Part shown: piece by piece, positions 1 through 7,572 of the stretch
Layout of the letters: each line of letters starts with the position of its first letter
Numbering within the stretch: the stretch's first letter is position 1
Assembly: GCA_035573855.1 (NCBI GenBank)
Contig: DATLZU010000062.1
Span: 1-64,000, forward strand
From: DATLZU01 sp035573855
GTDB taxonomy: Bacteria > Nitrospirota > Nitrospiria > Nitrospirales > Nitrospiraceae
Direction of reading: 5' to 3'
DNA: 64,000 bases
Translations under genes and position numbers: made by a program
Notes under the pieces: generated by a model
Database searches by the model: none
Told to the model about the DNA's origin: nothing
What the model saw: the letters and a program-made list of their open reading frames with translations, nothing else

Positions 1-1627
1 GATGGGATTCCGACCTGAAGAAAAAGGGATTAAGACGTTTATACGTACGCTCGAGCGGGCGGCCGAGCGCCGCCTCGATGGCGGCGGCCGCGTCGTGGCA
101 GCCGGCGCCGAGGAAGCCCGCGGCGTCTACCGTGCCGTCGGGCAGCACGGTGAGGGTACCGCCGGAGGGATGATAGATGAGGAGCGAGCCGTCCGCCCGC
201 TCCTCCTGCATCCAGCCCTGCGCTGCTGCCGCCTCGCGCGCGGCCTCGATCGCATACGCGCGGGTGAGTCGGTCGAGGTCAGCCGGATTGCCCCATTGTC
301 CGCCATAATGATCCATGGCAAGCGTCCCGTCCGCACGCAACACAAGCGGGTACCGCCAGCCGGGCAGCTGGACGGCATATCCGTGCTCCGTGGTGGAATA
401 GAGACGGTGCGCCCCCTCACCGAGGGCACGGCCGCCCAGTCGCACGGCCGCGCGGGGATGGGATTCCGACCTGAAGAAAAAGGGATTAAGACCCCGTCCC
501 ACCGGGTCCTAAGGCGCATGGACTGCGCCGATGGGATTCCGACCTGAAGAAAAAGGGATTAAGACCCGTCCGGCCGGCGTTTCCAACGCCTGCCCAATGT
601 CGATGGGATTCCGACCTGAAGAAAAAGGGATTAAGACGCTCCGCCGCCATAAATGGTAGGCGATTATGGCGGGATGGGATTCCGACCTGAAGAAAAAGGG
701 ATTAAGACTGTGGACCGTATCACAGTCCACACAGCGCTTCGCCCTGATGGGATTCCGACCTGAAGAAAAAGGGATTAAGACTTCGCGGCGGCGGCGGGCT
801 TCGCCGCGGGAGTGGTAGATGGGATTCCGACCTGAAGAAAAAGGGATTAAGACCTCAGAGCCCCTCACCAGCTTTGTGGCGGGCACCTGATGGGATTCCG
901 ACCTGAAGAAAAAGGGATTAAGACATACCATCCCTTGCCTAGCTGAATGTCCTCCCCGGATGGGATTCCGACCTGAAGAAAAAGGGATTAAGACGTATGG
1001 GTGCCGCGGATGACGTGATTGAAAAACCGATGGGATTCCGACCTGAAGAAAAAGGGATTAAGACGGTGACAGCTTGCTGCTGCACATGCAGCAGCATCGA
1101 TGGGATTCCGACCTGAAGAAAAAGGGATTAAGACAGTTTGTCCGGGTTCGTTGCATAATACACAACCATGATGGGATTCCGACCTGAAGAAAAAGGGATT
1201 AAGACGAGATACCCGAGGTCTTTTTCTTCCTTCTCCCGGGATGGGATTCCGACCTGAAGAAAAAGGGATTAAGACAGTCCAGTGGTTTCCTCTTTTTGCC
1301 AGCCGAGGATTGATGGGATTCCGACCTGAAGAAAAAGGGATTAAGACCCAAACAGGGAGGGTTTCCCCTCCCCGTTGAAGGATGGGATTCCGACCTGAAG
1401 AAAAAGGGATTAAGACGCCTCCCAGTTCTGCTTACTTCGCGGCGGGCTTCGGATGGGATTCCGACCTGAAGAAAAAGGGATTAAGACGGACTTTTTCTAG
1501 AAGCTCCTCGGTCTCGGGCGCCGATGGGATTCCGACCTGAAGAAAAAGGGATTAAGACAGGTGTCCGAGCCCCTTCTCCTCCCTTTCTTTAGATGGGATT
1601 CCGACCTGAAGAAAAAGGGATTAAGAC
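1..1627 (+). CRISPR. CRISPR array, 18 repeats, truncated at the left window edge
   Basis: Eighteen identical 36-nt repeats (starting GATGGGATTCC, ending GGGATTAAGAC) begin at 1, 457, 530, 602, 673, 746, 818, 889, 959, 1029, 1099, 1170, 1240, 1312, 1381, 1452, 1523 and 1592. Sixteen of the seventeen intervals are 33-37 nt; the first is 420 nt. The repeat is weakly structured, as expected for Cas6 processing, and its 3' end ATTAAGAC resembles the 8-nt 5' handle of type I/III crRNAs. This suggests plus-strand transcription with the leader left of the window. The last repeat is not degenerate. The cas genes lie 2.7 kb downstream on the same strand. Confidence 0.97.
37..456 (-). pseudogene. DUF1257/DUF2997-like gene fragment between two CRISPR repeats
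   Basis: This 420-nt interval separates two perfect repeats. Read on the minus strand from position 454 it is open throughout, with no start or stop of its own. The translation contains YAVQLPGWRYPLVLRADG, then DHYGGQWGNPADLDRLTRAYAIEAARE, which I recognise as resembling the DUF1257 (Ycf35) family. It is followed by LPDGTVDAAGFLGAGCHDAA and IEAALG, resembling DUF2997. The N-terminal part of DUF1257 is missing and the coding sense runs right up to the repeat at both ends. It is therefore an internal piece of a gene, not an expressed gene. Family assignment is from memory of motifs and moderately sure. An assembly chimera cannot be excluded. Confidence 0.6.
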
Positions 1628-1652
1628 TCCATGTCCACAATAATCGGGAGGA

Positions 1653-1673
1653 AAAAAGGGGTCGGGAGTCTTT
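1653..1673 (+). repeat. REP-like 21-nt repeat, copy 1
   Basis: A GGGGTCGGGAGTC core flanked by A and T tracts, identical over 21 nt to 3467-3487 and inverted at 3634-3653. It sits 25 nt after the last CRISPR repeat. It resembles repeats mobilised by REP-associated transposases, but no such transposase is in the window. Confidence 0.6.
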
Positions 1674-1714
1674 TTCTACTGAGCTTGAGCAATGACTCAA
1701 GCTTTCTCGACTCT

Positions 1715-2193
1715 TCAGGCGGCCTTGAGTTCGCTGACCAGCAACCCAATCGCCGCCCCCAGCGCAAGATCGGTGTGGGTGCCGAAGACTTGGCTACGGA
1801 GCTGGCCCCGTCCATCCATCCAGAATGGTCGTCAGTGCGCCCCGCATCCGATAGGCGCGCATGGTCATACGCAGCGGAGAGCCGTCCGCACTTGGCTCGC
1901 CCACCCCGAGGGGAAACGTGATCCGATGCTCGTGAAGGAACGCCGCCAGCGCGTCTGGTCCCATCACGGCGTGGTATTCAAATACCGTGTGCAAGCCCAC
2001 GACCCGCCAGGGGTTCGCGCTCGAACGCCTCGGCCACGCGTTGGGCTTGGGGCAGACCGTGCAGGACACAGCCCGGACACCGCATCTGAAAAGCGTGGAG
2101 CACCACCACGCGACCACGGAAGTCGGCGAGCGCCAGCGGCTTCTCCGTATTGAACCACCGACTGGCGCGCCATTCGGGCGCCGGCCCCGACAT
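1715..2193 (-). pseudogene. Redoxin/thioredoxin-fold protein, disrupted by two frameshifts
   Basis: Three minus-strand frames together spell one redoxin-like protein. The first (from ATG at 2193) reads MSGPAPEWRAS...LADFRGRVVVLHAF then CPGCVLHGLPQ, a CxxC redoxin start. The second picks up near 2000 with VGLHTVFEYHAVMGPDALAAF and runs to TILDG. The third picks up near 1820 with GQLRSQVFGTHTDLALGAA and ends in SELKAA at the TGA at 1715-1717. Frame changes lie near 2000 and near 1825. A further ATG exists at 2226. The gene is either a pseudogene or carries two sequencing indels. The role would have been thiol-disulfide or peroxide chemistry. Confidence 0.65.
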
Positions 2194-2375
2194 GCTCACG
2201 AGCCCGCTGGCCTGCCGCAGGGGCATACCGACACCTCCCGTCACTCGCACTGGTGGAGCCTCTTCAGCCGCGCGTGCGCGCGACATGCACACAGACCGAG
2301 GCGAGGCCGTGAACCCACAACTCCCGGAACGGCTGCGGGTGGGAGGTGCCCAGCCCGCAGCCCCAGCCCTCCATG

Positions 2376-2972
2376 TCAGAAGTCGCCGGCCTTCACGTAC
2401 GGATGGCTCCACAAGATCGTCTGGAGCAAGCACGACTTCACCCACGCCTGGTACATCTTCTCAACCTCGTCAGGGGAGTGATCCTTCTTGGCGAGAAACG
2501 GCTTGAGGGTGAAGGTGACAGGATAGACGAGCGCTACGAGGTAGCGAAACGGCACATGATCAGTGGCTGGCACGTTGTCAGTTTTGTTCTTCTTAATCCG
2601 ATGGTGCCGGAGCCCGATTTCGTACTGGTAGTCAAGCCACTTCTGGTCATATTCGGCTCGTGCCGTATCCAAAATCCATTGGCCGAACCGCTTGCGCACA
2701 GCCGCCAGGTACTCGTTGAGCGGCTTGCCATCGTTCCGTCCTGTGAAGGCCGCTAGCAAGTGCGGATGCTGGCCCACAAAGCCGTACCAGACATCGAGGA
2801 TGGCCTCGACTTGATCCTTGACGATATCGTAGGATTGGCGCAGGGCTTTCACATCATCGTCGGTGAACAGCACACTCTGTTTCATCAGCTCGAAATCGGT
2901 CAAACTCACCGGCGAGCGCGGCACCGCGGCGGTGCCGTAGGTATATCCGGAAATGGGCGGTGTTTGGTTCAT
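2376..2972 (-). CDS. Protoglobin-family haem protein
   Basis: The 198-aa product matches the length and layout of stand-alone protoglobins (globin-coupled sensor fold): an N-terminal extension, then MKQSVLFTDDDVKALRQS, LDVWYGFVGQHPHLLAAF and a long helical C-terminal half containing YQYEIGLRHHRIKKNKTD. The family binds haem and O2, CO or NO; no transducer domain is attached. The start at 2972 is chosen for the Shine-Dalgarno AAAGGAG seven bases upstream and because protoglobins begin near this point. It diverges from the HxlR-type regulator at 3149, which may control it. Ligand and physiological role cannot be read from sequence. Confidence 0.88.
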   Translation of the reverse strand: MNQTPPISGYTYGTAAVPRSPVSLTDFELMKQSVLFTDDDVKALRQSYDIVKDQVEAILDVWYGFVGQHPHLLAAFTGRNDGKPLNEYLAAVRKRFGQWILDTARAEYDQKWLDYQYEIGLRHHRIKKNKTDNVPATDHVPFRYLVALVYPVTFTLKPFLAKKDHSPDEVEKMYQAWVKSCLLQTILWSHPYVKAGDF

Positions 2973-3148
2973 GGCTTCACTCCTTTCATAAAGGGGATTG
3001 GTCACCGATGCCCGCCAGCGTGCACAACATCCCCCCTTCGCCACAAGATCGCACCAATCGGTACGGAGGGCACCGAAAAGTACCGTGGGCTCGATCTGAC
3101 CCGGCGGGGTCTCCGTCATCTGCGGAGGCACGCCCGAGCGTGGCCGCC

Positions 3149-3454
3149 ATGGTCGAAGATGTGATCGGCTGCAAGTGGACCGTTCGGCTCTTGTGGCTCT
3201 TATCCGACGGCCTGGCTCGACCGAGCCGGTTGCTCAAGGCCTGTCCTGGCCTTTCGACCAAGGTGATGAACGAGCGCCTGCGCAAGCTCACGCGTTTTGG
3301 TCTGCTCGACCGCCGAGTTCATGGGGAGAAGCCGCCGGTTGTCGTCGAATATCGGCTCACGCCCTTGGGCAGACGGTTTATGCGCATTTTGGCCGAGGTG
3401 AAGAAGCTCCAAGAAGCGTTGGATGCAGGCCTCGGGGCCCCTCCATCGCCGTGA
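3149..3454 (+). CDS. HxlR-family winged-helix transcriptional regulator
   Basis: The 101-aa protein starts MVEDVIGCKWTVRLLWLL, the classic HxlR opening with a cysteine beside GKWT/CKWT. It continues with GLSTKVMNERLRKLTRFGLLDR (recognition helix and wing) and VEYRLTPLGRRFM. HxlR proteins bind as dimers, and several sense aldehydes, thiols or redox state through cysteine. A GTG at 3140 in the same frame is an alternative start. It is divergent from the protoglobin gene with a 176-bp shared upstream region, so it probably regulates that gene and itself (inference). Confidence 0.85.
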   Translation: MVEDVIGCKWTVRLLWLLSDGLARPSRLLKACPGLSTKVMNERLRKLTRFGLLDRRVHGEKPPVVVEYRLTPLGRRFMRILAEVKKLQEALDAGLGAPPSP

Positions 3455-3466
3455 CGCTTGCGGATG

Positions 3467-3653
3467 AAAAAGGGGTCGGGAGTCTTTGACCGGTCAACAC
3501 CCCAAAAGCGAGCGAGCAATCTTGTTCCTCGATGCAAGGCTCGCGGCGGAGCACAGTAGCGGCGAAAGTAAACGGAGGCCTTGGGTCTCCCATTGCACTG
3601 ACCGCTCTTCTCGGGACGAAGATACGATTCAAGAAAGACTCCCGACCCCTTTT
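3467..3653. repeat. Inverted pair of REP-like repeats enclosing about 146 bp
   Basis: The arm at 3467-3487 is identical to 1653-1673, and 3634-3653 is its inverted copy. Together they could form a long hairpin or mark a small non-autonomous element of about 187 bp. Nothing inside reads convincingly as a gene. It lies between the HxlR gene and the small exported protein. Confidence 0.6.
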
Positions 3654-3736
3654 CGATCCCCCGCTTGCCGAATGCCCGCCATGCCGCTACAATTCTTTCG
3701 CCAATCACCTGCCCATCATTTGCAAAGGAGGCGTCT

Positions 3737-4081
3737 ATGTCGGGAGTGCGGGTGTTTATCGGTTTTCTGATGGGTGTCGGGCTGTTGATCGCAGACGGGC
3801 TGCATGCGTCAGATTCGCTCCCCGATGATGGCTCGCATATTCAAATCACGGCGCCCAAGGACGGCGAGACCGTGGACTCAACCTTCGAGCTTAAGTACGA
3901 GCTGCACGCCGGCTCGCAAGCCCATCACGCCCACGTGTATTTGGACGGGCAGTACCAAAAAGGCTTCAAGGGCACCTTCACCAACGTGCCTCCCGGCCAA
4001 CACGAAATCAGAGTGGTCGCGGCCAACAAGGATCACAAGATGTTACCTGCCTCGGCGACTGTGAAGGTCACCGTCAAGTAA
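3737..4081 (+). CDS. Small exported Ig-like/DUF4399-type protein
   Basis: The 114-aa product has an N-terminal signal peptide (VRVFIGFLMGVGLLIADGLHA) and then one beta-rich domain: IQITAPKDGETVDSTFELKYEL, AHHAHVYLDGQYQKGF, GTFTNVPPGQHEIRVVAANKD. The PKDG...HxHVYLDG arrangement is that of DUF4399-like or Ig-like periplasmic domains sometimes near metal or oxidase genes. The start at 3737 follows the ribosome binding site AAAGGAG at 3724-3730; the longer reading from 3665 lacks one. Function unknown. Confidence 0.8.
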   Translation: MSGVRVFIGFLMGVGLLIADGLHASDSLPDDGSHIQITAPKDGETVDSTFELKYELHAGSQAHHAHVYLDGQYQKGFKGTFTNVPPGQHEIRVVAANKDHKMLPASATVKVTVK

Positions 4082-4107
4082 TATCCTCGTTTTCGTGAGC
4101 GGCTTCG

Positions 4108-4152
4108 CGGAGCGGGGTGACAGGTCCCACCGGACCCTGCCTCTCCGCTCCG
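4108..4152 (+). terminator. Possible hairpin terminator after the small exported gene
   Basis: The arms CGGAGCGG (4108-4115) and CCGCTCCG (4145-4152) enclose a second hairpin, GGTCC-CACC-GGACC. A pyrimidine-rich tract with T runs follows from 4158. It could end transcription from the exported gene ahead of the cas operon. Confidence 0.4.
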
Positions 4153-4199
4153 TTGCTCCCTTTTCTCTTTCCACTCGATACCGGCCATTCCCCGCCCCT

Positions 4200-4227
4200 G
4201 CACGGCAACGTTTGCACGGCAACGTTT
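4200..4227 (+). promoter_or_regulatory. Perfect 14-bp tandem direct repeat upstream of the cas operon
   Basis: GCACGGCAACGTTT occurs twice in a row, 61 bp ahead of the start codon of the CARF-HEPN gene. Tandem sites in this position can be operators for a regulator; no protein can be named. No convincing -35/-10 pair is visible around it. Confidence 0.4.
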
Positions 4228-4287
4228 CTCGACTTGCCTGCCCTCCCCTGATGCGGTATGACAGGCACAGACACACGGAGGCACCGC

Positions 4288-5538
4288 ATGGCGAAGGCAT
4301 TCGTCCAATCGGTCGGGACCGGCACACGGCCGGATCAAGACATCACCCAGCCGCTTTTGTGGCATTGGCGGAAGAGCGGAGCCACCTATACCGTCTGGAT
4401 CGTCAGCGCCGACAGCCGGAAGCATGCGGAGCGGATGGTCCGAACCCTGAACCTGTCGCCGGAGGCGTACGACATTCGGGAGACCCCGGACCCGGACGAT
4501 GTAGAGGCGACCTATCGGTCCTGTCGCGCGGTGCTGCGGGATCTCACCCGCCGCGGTTTTGCACCGGAGGACATCGAGGTGGATTACACGAGCGGCACCA
4601 AGGCCATGACGGCAGGGCTGACCCTGGCGGCGGTCGCGCATGGTTGTGGGACGTTGAGCTACATTGCCGGTGCTCGGTTCAGCGGGACTGTGGTGAGCGG
4701 CACCGAGCGGCTCGTACCGATCGAGCCGCGCCGCATCTGGGCGGACGAGCGGCTGGCACTGGCGACAGAACTGTGCCGGGTGCAGCGGTTCGACACGGCG
4801 CGGGAGTTATTGGGCCGGCTGAATGCTGCGTGGCTGGGTGACCATGAAACGCGTCTCAAGGACGTGCTGATGGCGGTCGCCGAGGGCTATGGCGCGTGGG
4901 ATCGATTCGAGCATGCGCGAGCGGCCGGCGAATTGGACAAGGTGCTGAAGGCCGATGTTGTCGAGGCAGATCCGTTCCGCCCGGCGGCCGATCTCCCCTC
5001 GCGGCTGCTCCGGTTGAAACCCGAGCGCGGCCATTCGCCGGACCGGCTGGCCGATCTCTTCAACAATGCGCGTCGGCGGCTCGACGAGGGACGTTACGAC
5101 GACGCCCTCGCGCGACTGTACCGGATGGCAGAGATGTTGGGACAGTGGATTCTCTGGAAAGACTTCGGGATCGACACAGCCCATGTGGATACCGCCAATG
5201 TACCCAACTCGCTTCGAGCCGAACTTGACGCGATCCGGAACCGCGATGGGGTGATCAAAATCGGCTTGGAGTGGGATTATCGGCTGCTCAAGGAGCTTGG
5301 CCACGAAGTGGGCTGCCGATTTGACCAGGGAGAGTTGCGCGGCCTCGGCGTCTTGCTCAAGAAACGCAACGTGTCGCTGCTTGCGCATGGTCTGGAGCCA
5401 ATCGGGAAGGCCGACGTCGAGTCGCTCATGGGCAAGGTGCGACATCTCGTCCTGTTCGCGGTGCCGGATTTCGACAGCCGGTGCGAGGCGTTGGAATTTC
5501 CATGGCGCCGACTGCGTCAACAGTCGAGCGCACACTGA
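4288..5538 (+). CDS. CARF-HEPN ribonuclease, TIGR02710/Cas02710 family
   Basis: The 416-aa protein begins with a CARF Rossmann domain: MAKAFVQSVGTGTRP, then the ligand-loop motif TSGTKAMTAG at residues 101-110. The C-terminal half is helical and ends with a HEPN motif, RNVSLLAHG, at residues 360-368 (R360, N361, H367; Rx6H). Proteins of this class are ancillary RNases of type III CRISPR systems that are switched on by cyclic oligoadenylates made by Cas10. The start at 4288 follows CGGAGG at 4275-4280. It heads the operon, 20 bp before cas2. No cas10 is in the window, so the signal must come from elsewhere. Confidence 0.85.
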   Translation: MAKAFVQSVGTGTRPDQDITQPLLWHWRKSGATYTVWIVSADSRKHAERMVRTLNLSPEAYDIRETPDPDDVEATYRSCRAVLRDLTRRGFAPEDIEVDYTSGTKAMTAGLTLAAVAHGCGTLSYIAGARFSGTVVSGTERLVPIEPRRIWADERLALATELCRVQRFDTARELLGRLNAAWLGDHETRLKDVLMAVAEGYGAWDRFEHARAAGELDKVLKADVVEADPFRPAADLPSRLLRLKPERGHSPDRLADLFNNARRRLDEGRYDDALARLYRMAEMLGQWILWKDFGIDTAHVDTANVPNSLRAELDAIRNRDGVIKIGLEWDYRLLKELGHEVGCRFDQGELRGLGVLLKKRNVSLLAHGLEPIGKADVESLMGKVRHLVLFAVPDFDSRCEALEFPWRRLRQQSSAH

Positions 5539-5558
5539 CCGGCAGCGGAGCAAAGACC

Positions 5559-5837
5559 ATGCGCCGTCTCTACCTCATCGCCTATGACGTCTGCGAGCCT
5601 GGGCGCCTCAACAAGGTGCGCGACCTGCTCAAGGCCTACAGCACCGGCGGGCAGAAGTCGGTGTATGAATGCTGGCTCAGCCCGACCGAATTGACCGAGG
5701 TGACGGACATGCTGCAAGGGCTCATTGAGCCGAACGAAGATCGCGTGCACATCGTCACGCTTGACGGCCGCAGCCGGCCTCATACCCTGGGCATTGCCGT
5801 GCCGCCGGCCGATCCGGCGTTCTTTTACTTCGGGTAA
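5559..5837 (+). CDS. cas2: CRISPR adaptation protein Cas2 (first copy)
   Basis: The 92-aa ferredoxin-fold protein begins MRRLYLIAYDVCEPGRL, with the conserved strand-end Asp (YD) of Cas2, then KVRDLLKAYSTGGQKSVYECWL, the usual Q-S-V-x-E dimer strand. Cas2 dimers bridge two Cas1 dimers in the spacer integrase. It is 18 bp upstream of cas1 and most likely partners with it. The longer reading from 5481 overlaps the preceding gene and is not needed. Confidence 0.93.
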   Translation: MRRLYLIAYDVCEPGRLNKVRDLLKAYSTGGQKSVYECWLSPTELTEVTDMLQGLIEPNEDRVHIVTLDGRSRPHTLGIAVPPADPAFFYFG

Positions 5838-5855
5838 GGGCCACGGGAGCGTGCG

Positions 5856-6845
5856 ATGGGCGGCACGGTCTATCTGGATCGCAAGGATGCCGAGCTCCGG
5901 CTCGACGGCGGGGCGCTGGCCGTCTACGTGAACGGCGAGCGGGACGGCATGGTGCCGCTGGCCCCCGTGGACCGGGTCGTAGTGATCGGGAACCAGCTCG
6001 TCGAAACGTCCGTGCTCCATCGCCTGGCGGAGCAGGGCGTCGCGGTATTGTTCCTCTCCGGACGCACGCAAGCCTTTCGCGGCCGCCTGGTGGGTCGCCT
6101 GCACAATCATGCACGGCTGCGCGTGGCCCAGTATGCTGAACACCGCGGCCCCCTCGCCCTTCGGCTGGCGACGGAATGGATCACGGCCAAGCTTGCCGGA
6201 CAGGTGGCGGTGTTGCGCGAGGCCGCGGACGCACGGCCGGACCAGCGGGCGCTGCTCCTGCGTGCCGCCGAGAGTATCGACGAGACCCGCGCCAAGGCCG
6301 TTGAGGCCGGCAACGTCGAACGGCTGCGCGGGCTGGAGGGCGGCGCGGCCGCGGTCTATTTTGGCGCGCTGCCGGCCGTGTTTCCGCCGAGCCTGGGGTT
6401 TGGGGGACGGGAACGGCGGCCGCCGCGCGACCCGGTCAATGCCCTGTTGTCGCTGACCTACACGCTGGCCCATTGGGAATGGGTGCGTGAATGCGAGGCC
6501 ATTGGGCTCGATCCGCTGATCGGGTTCTACCACGAACTGGACTACGGCCGGGAATCGCTGGCTTGCGACTTGATGGAACCATTCCGGCCGATGGTGGATC
6601 GGTGGGTGTGGGACCTGTTCCGCGAGCGACGGTTCGAGCGCCGTGACTTTGCCTCGGACCAGGATCGGCCGGGCTGCTCGTTGAAGAAGGGCGCGCGCAG
6701 CCGATTCTATGCCGCCTATGAAGACTGGATCGCTCCGCATCGCTCGCCCATGCGGGAGACGGTCGAAACCTTGGCGCGACACATCCTGAACCATGGAGAG
6801 AACGCTCTATCTCAAGGAAACGCCGGGGCTGCGGGTCAGCCGTGA
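5856..6845 (+). CDS. cas1: CRISPR integrase Cas1 (canonical)
   Basis: The 329-aa product has an N-terminal beta domain (VYLDRKDAELRLDGG...VDRVVVIGNQLVETSVLHRLAEQGVAVLFL) and a helical catalytic domain. The metal ligands are in place: E161 in LEGGAAAVYF, H226 in IGFYHELDYG and D238/E241 in LACDLMEPFRP. NALLSLTYTL, typical of the family, is at about 195-204. Cas1 integrates prespacers at the leader-proximal repeat. The last 53 bp overlap the start of the following cas1-like gene. Confidence 0.95.
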   Translation: MGGTVYLDRKDAELRLDGGALAVYVNGERDGMVPLAPVDRVVVIGNQLVETSVLHRLAEQGVAVLFLSGRTQAFRGRLVGRLHNHARLRVAQYAEHRGPLALRLATEWITAKLAGQVAVLREAADARPDQRALLLRAAESIDETRAKAVEAGNVERLRGLEGGAAAVYFGALPAVFPPSLGFGGRERRPPRDPVNALLSLTYTLAHWEWVRECEAIGLDPLIGFYHELDYGRESLACDLMEPFRPMVDRWVWDLFRERRFERRDFASDQDRPGCSLKKGARSRFYAAYEDWIAPHRSPMRETVETLARHILNHGENALSQGNAGAAGQP

Positions 6846-7569
6846 CGGTCCTTCGTTGTGGATCGAGCGGCGCCACACCGCCGGGCAACGTGTGCCGGTG
6901 CGGCTGATCCGGCGCGTGCTCATCGCTGGCAACGTCGCGCTCGACACCGAGAGCCTGATGGCCTTCGCCGAACGCGGGGTCCCGATTACCCTCTTGAATC
7001 GAGAAGGCGAGCCCGTCGCGGTGGTTCTGGGAAGTGCAGCGGGCCTGTTCGCCCGGCGCGGACAACAGGCGGCGGCTTTGGAAGATCCCCGGCAGCGGGA
7101 CCGCCTGTGCGCATGGCTGCGGGCATGGGAACGCGGGCGCCGCTTGGTTTTGGCGTCCCGCCTCGATCCCGTGACGGCGGCGCGATGGCGGCAGGAAGGG
7201 ATGCGGCCAGCGGACTATGACGCATGGATTGCGCGACAGGCCCGATTGCGCGGCGTATCGCTTCGGCGGCGCGGGTTTTTCCGGGCAGCGCTGCAGACCT
7301 TGGCGTTAGAGATAATCGTGGGAGCGGGGTGGGACCCGCATCTGAGTCCCCTGCACCGGGCCCAGCCGTTGGGATTCGTGCGAGATTGCGTTGCGGCGCT
7401 GCAGCCCGACGCCGACCTCGTCTGGCTAGACAGCGGCGCGGGAATTCCAGACGAAACCGGCCCGCTGCCGCGGGCGCTGGCGGAGCTGTTTGAATCCCGC
7501 CGCTCGCGTTTGGCGATGCTGCTCCGCCGGCTGCTCGACCAGTTCGCCGTCATGATCTGGGAGCCATAA
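6793..7569 (+). CDS. Second, degenerate Cas1-like protein
   Basis: The 258-aa product begins MERTLYLKETPGLRVSRDG and keeps the Cas1 N-terminal pattern (RLIRRVLIAGNVALDTESLMAFAERGVPITLL). The C-terminal half preserves DPHLSPLH (H188) and VRDCV (D198), which align with IGFYH and ACDLM of its neighbour. The second acidic residue is alanine (A201), and the helix carrying the first catalytic glutamate (EGxAAxxYF) is absent. At 258 aa it is about 70 residues shorter than the canonical copy. It is predicted to be catalytically dead or strongly altered. It overlaps the upstream cas1 by 53 bp and lies 3 bp before a second cas2, so it probably forms its own or a mixed complex (inference). Confidence 0.8.
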   Translation: MERTLYLKETPGLRVSRDGPSLWIERRHTAGQRVPVRLIRRVLIAGNVALDTESLMAFAERGVPITLLNREGEPVAVVLGSAAGLFARRGQQAAALEDPRQRDRLCAWLRAWERGRRLVLASRLDPVTAARWRQEGMRPADYDAWIARQARLRGVSLRRRGFFRAALQTLALEIIVGAGWDPHLSPLHRAQPLGFVRDCVAALQPDADLVWLDSGAGIPDETGPLPRALAELFESRRSRLAMLLRRLLDQFAVMIWEP

Positions 7570-7572
7570 CTG

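Noticed and set aside
2..547. Long plus-strand open reading across the first CRISPR repeats
   Set aside because: It runs through two perfect repeats and the anomalous interval; the repeats happen to be open in that frame.
509..931. Minus-strand reading made of repeated segments
   Set aside because: It is a translation of the CRISPR repeat units; the protein repeats because the DNA does.
1978..2445. 155-residue minus-strand reading as a complete gene
   Set aside because: Only its C-terminal third is redoxin-like; the rest is upstream sequence without conserved content. It is one frame of the broken redoxin gene.
3467..3653. Insertion sequence
   Set aside because: The inverted arms are present but there is no transposase gene and no target-site duplication that I can see.
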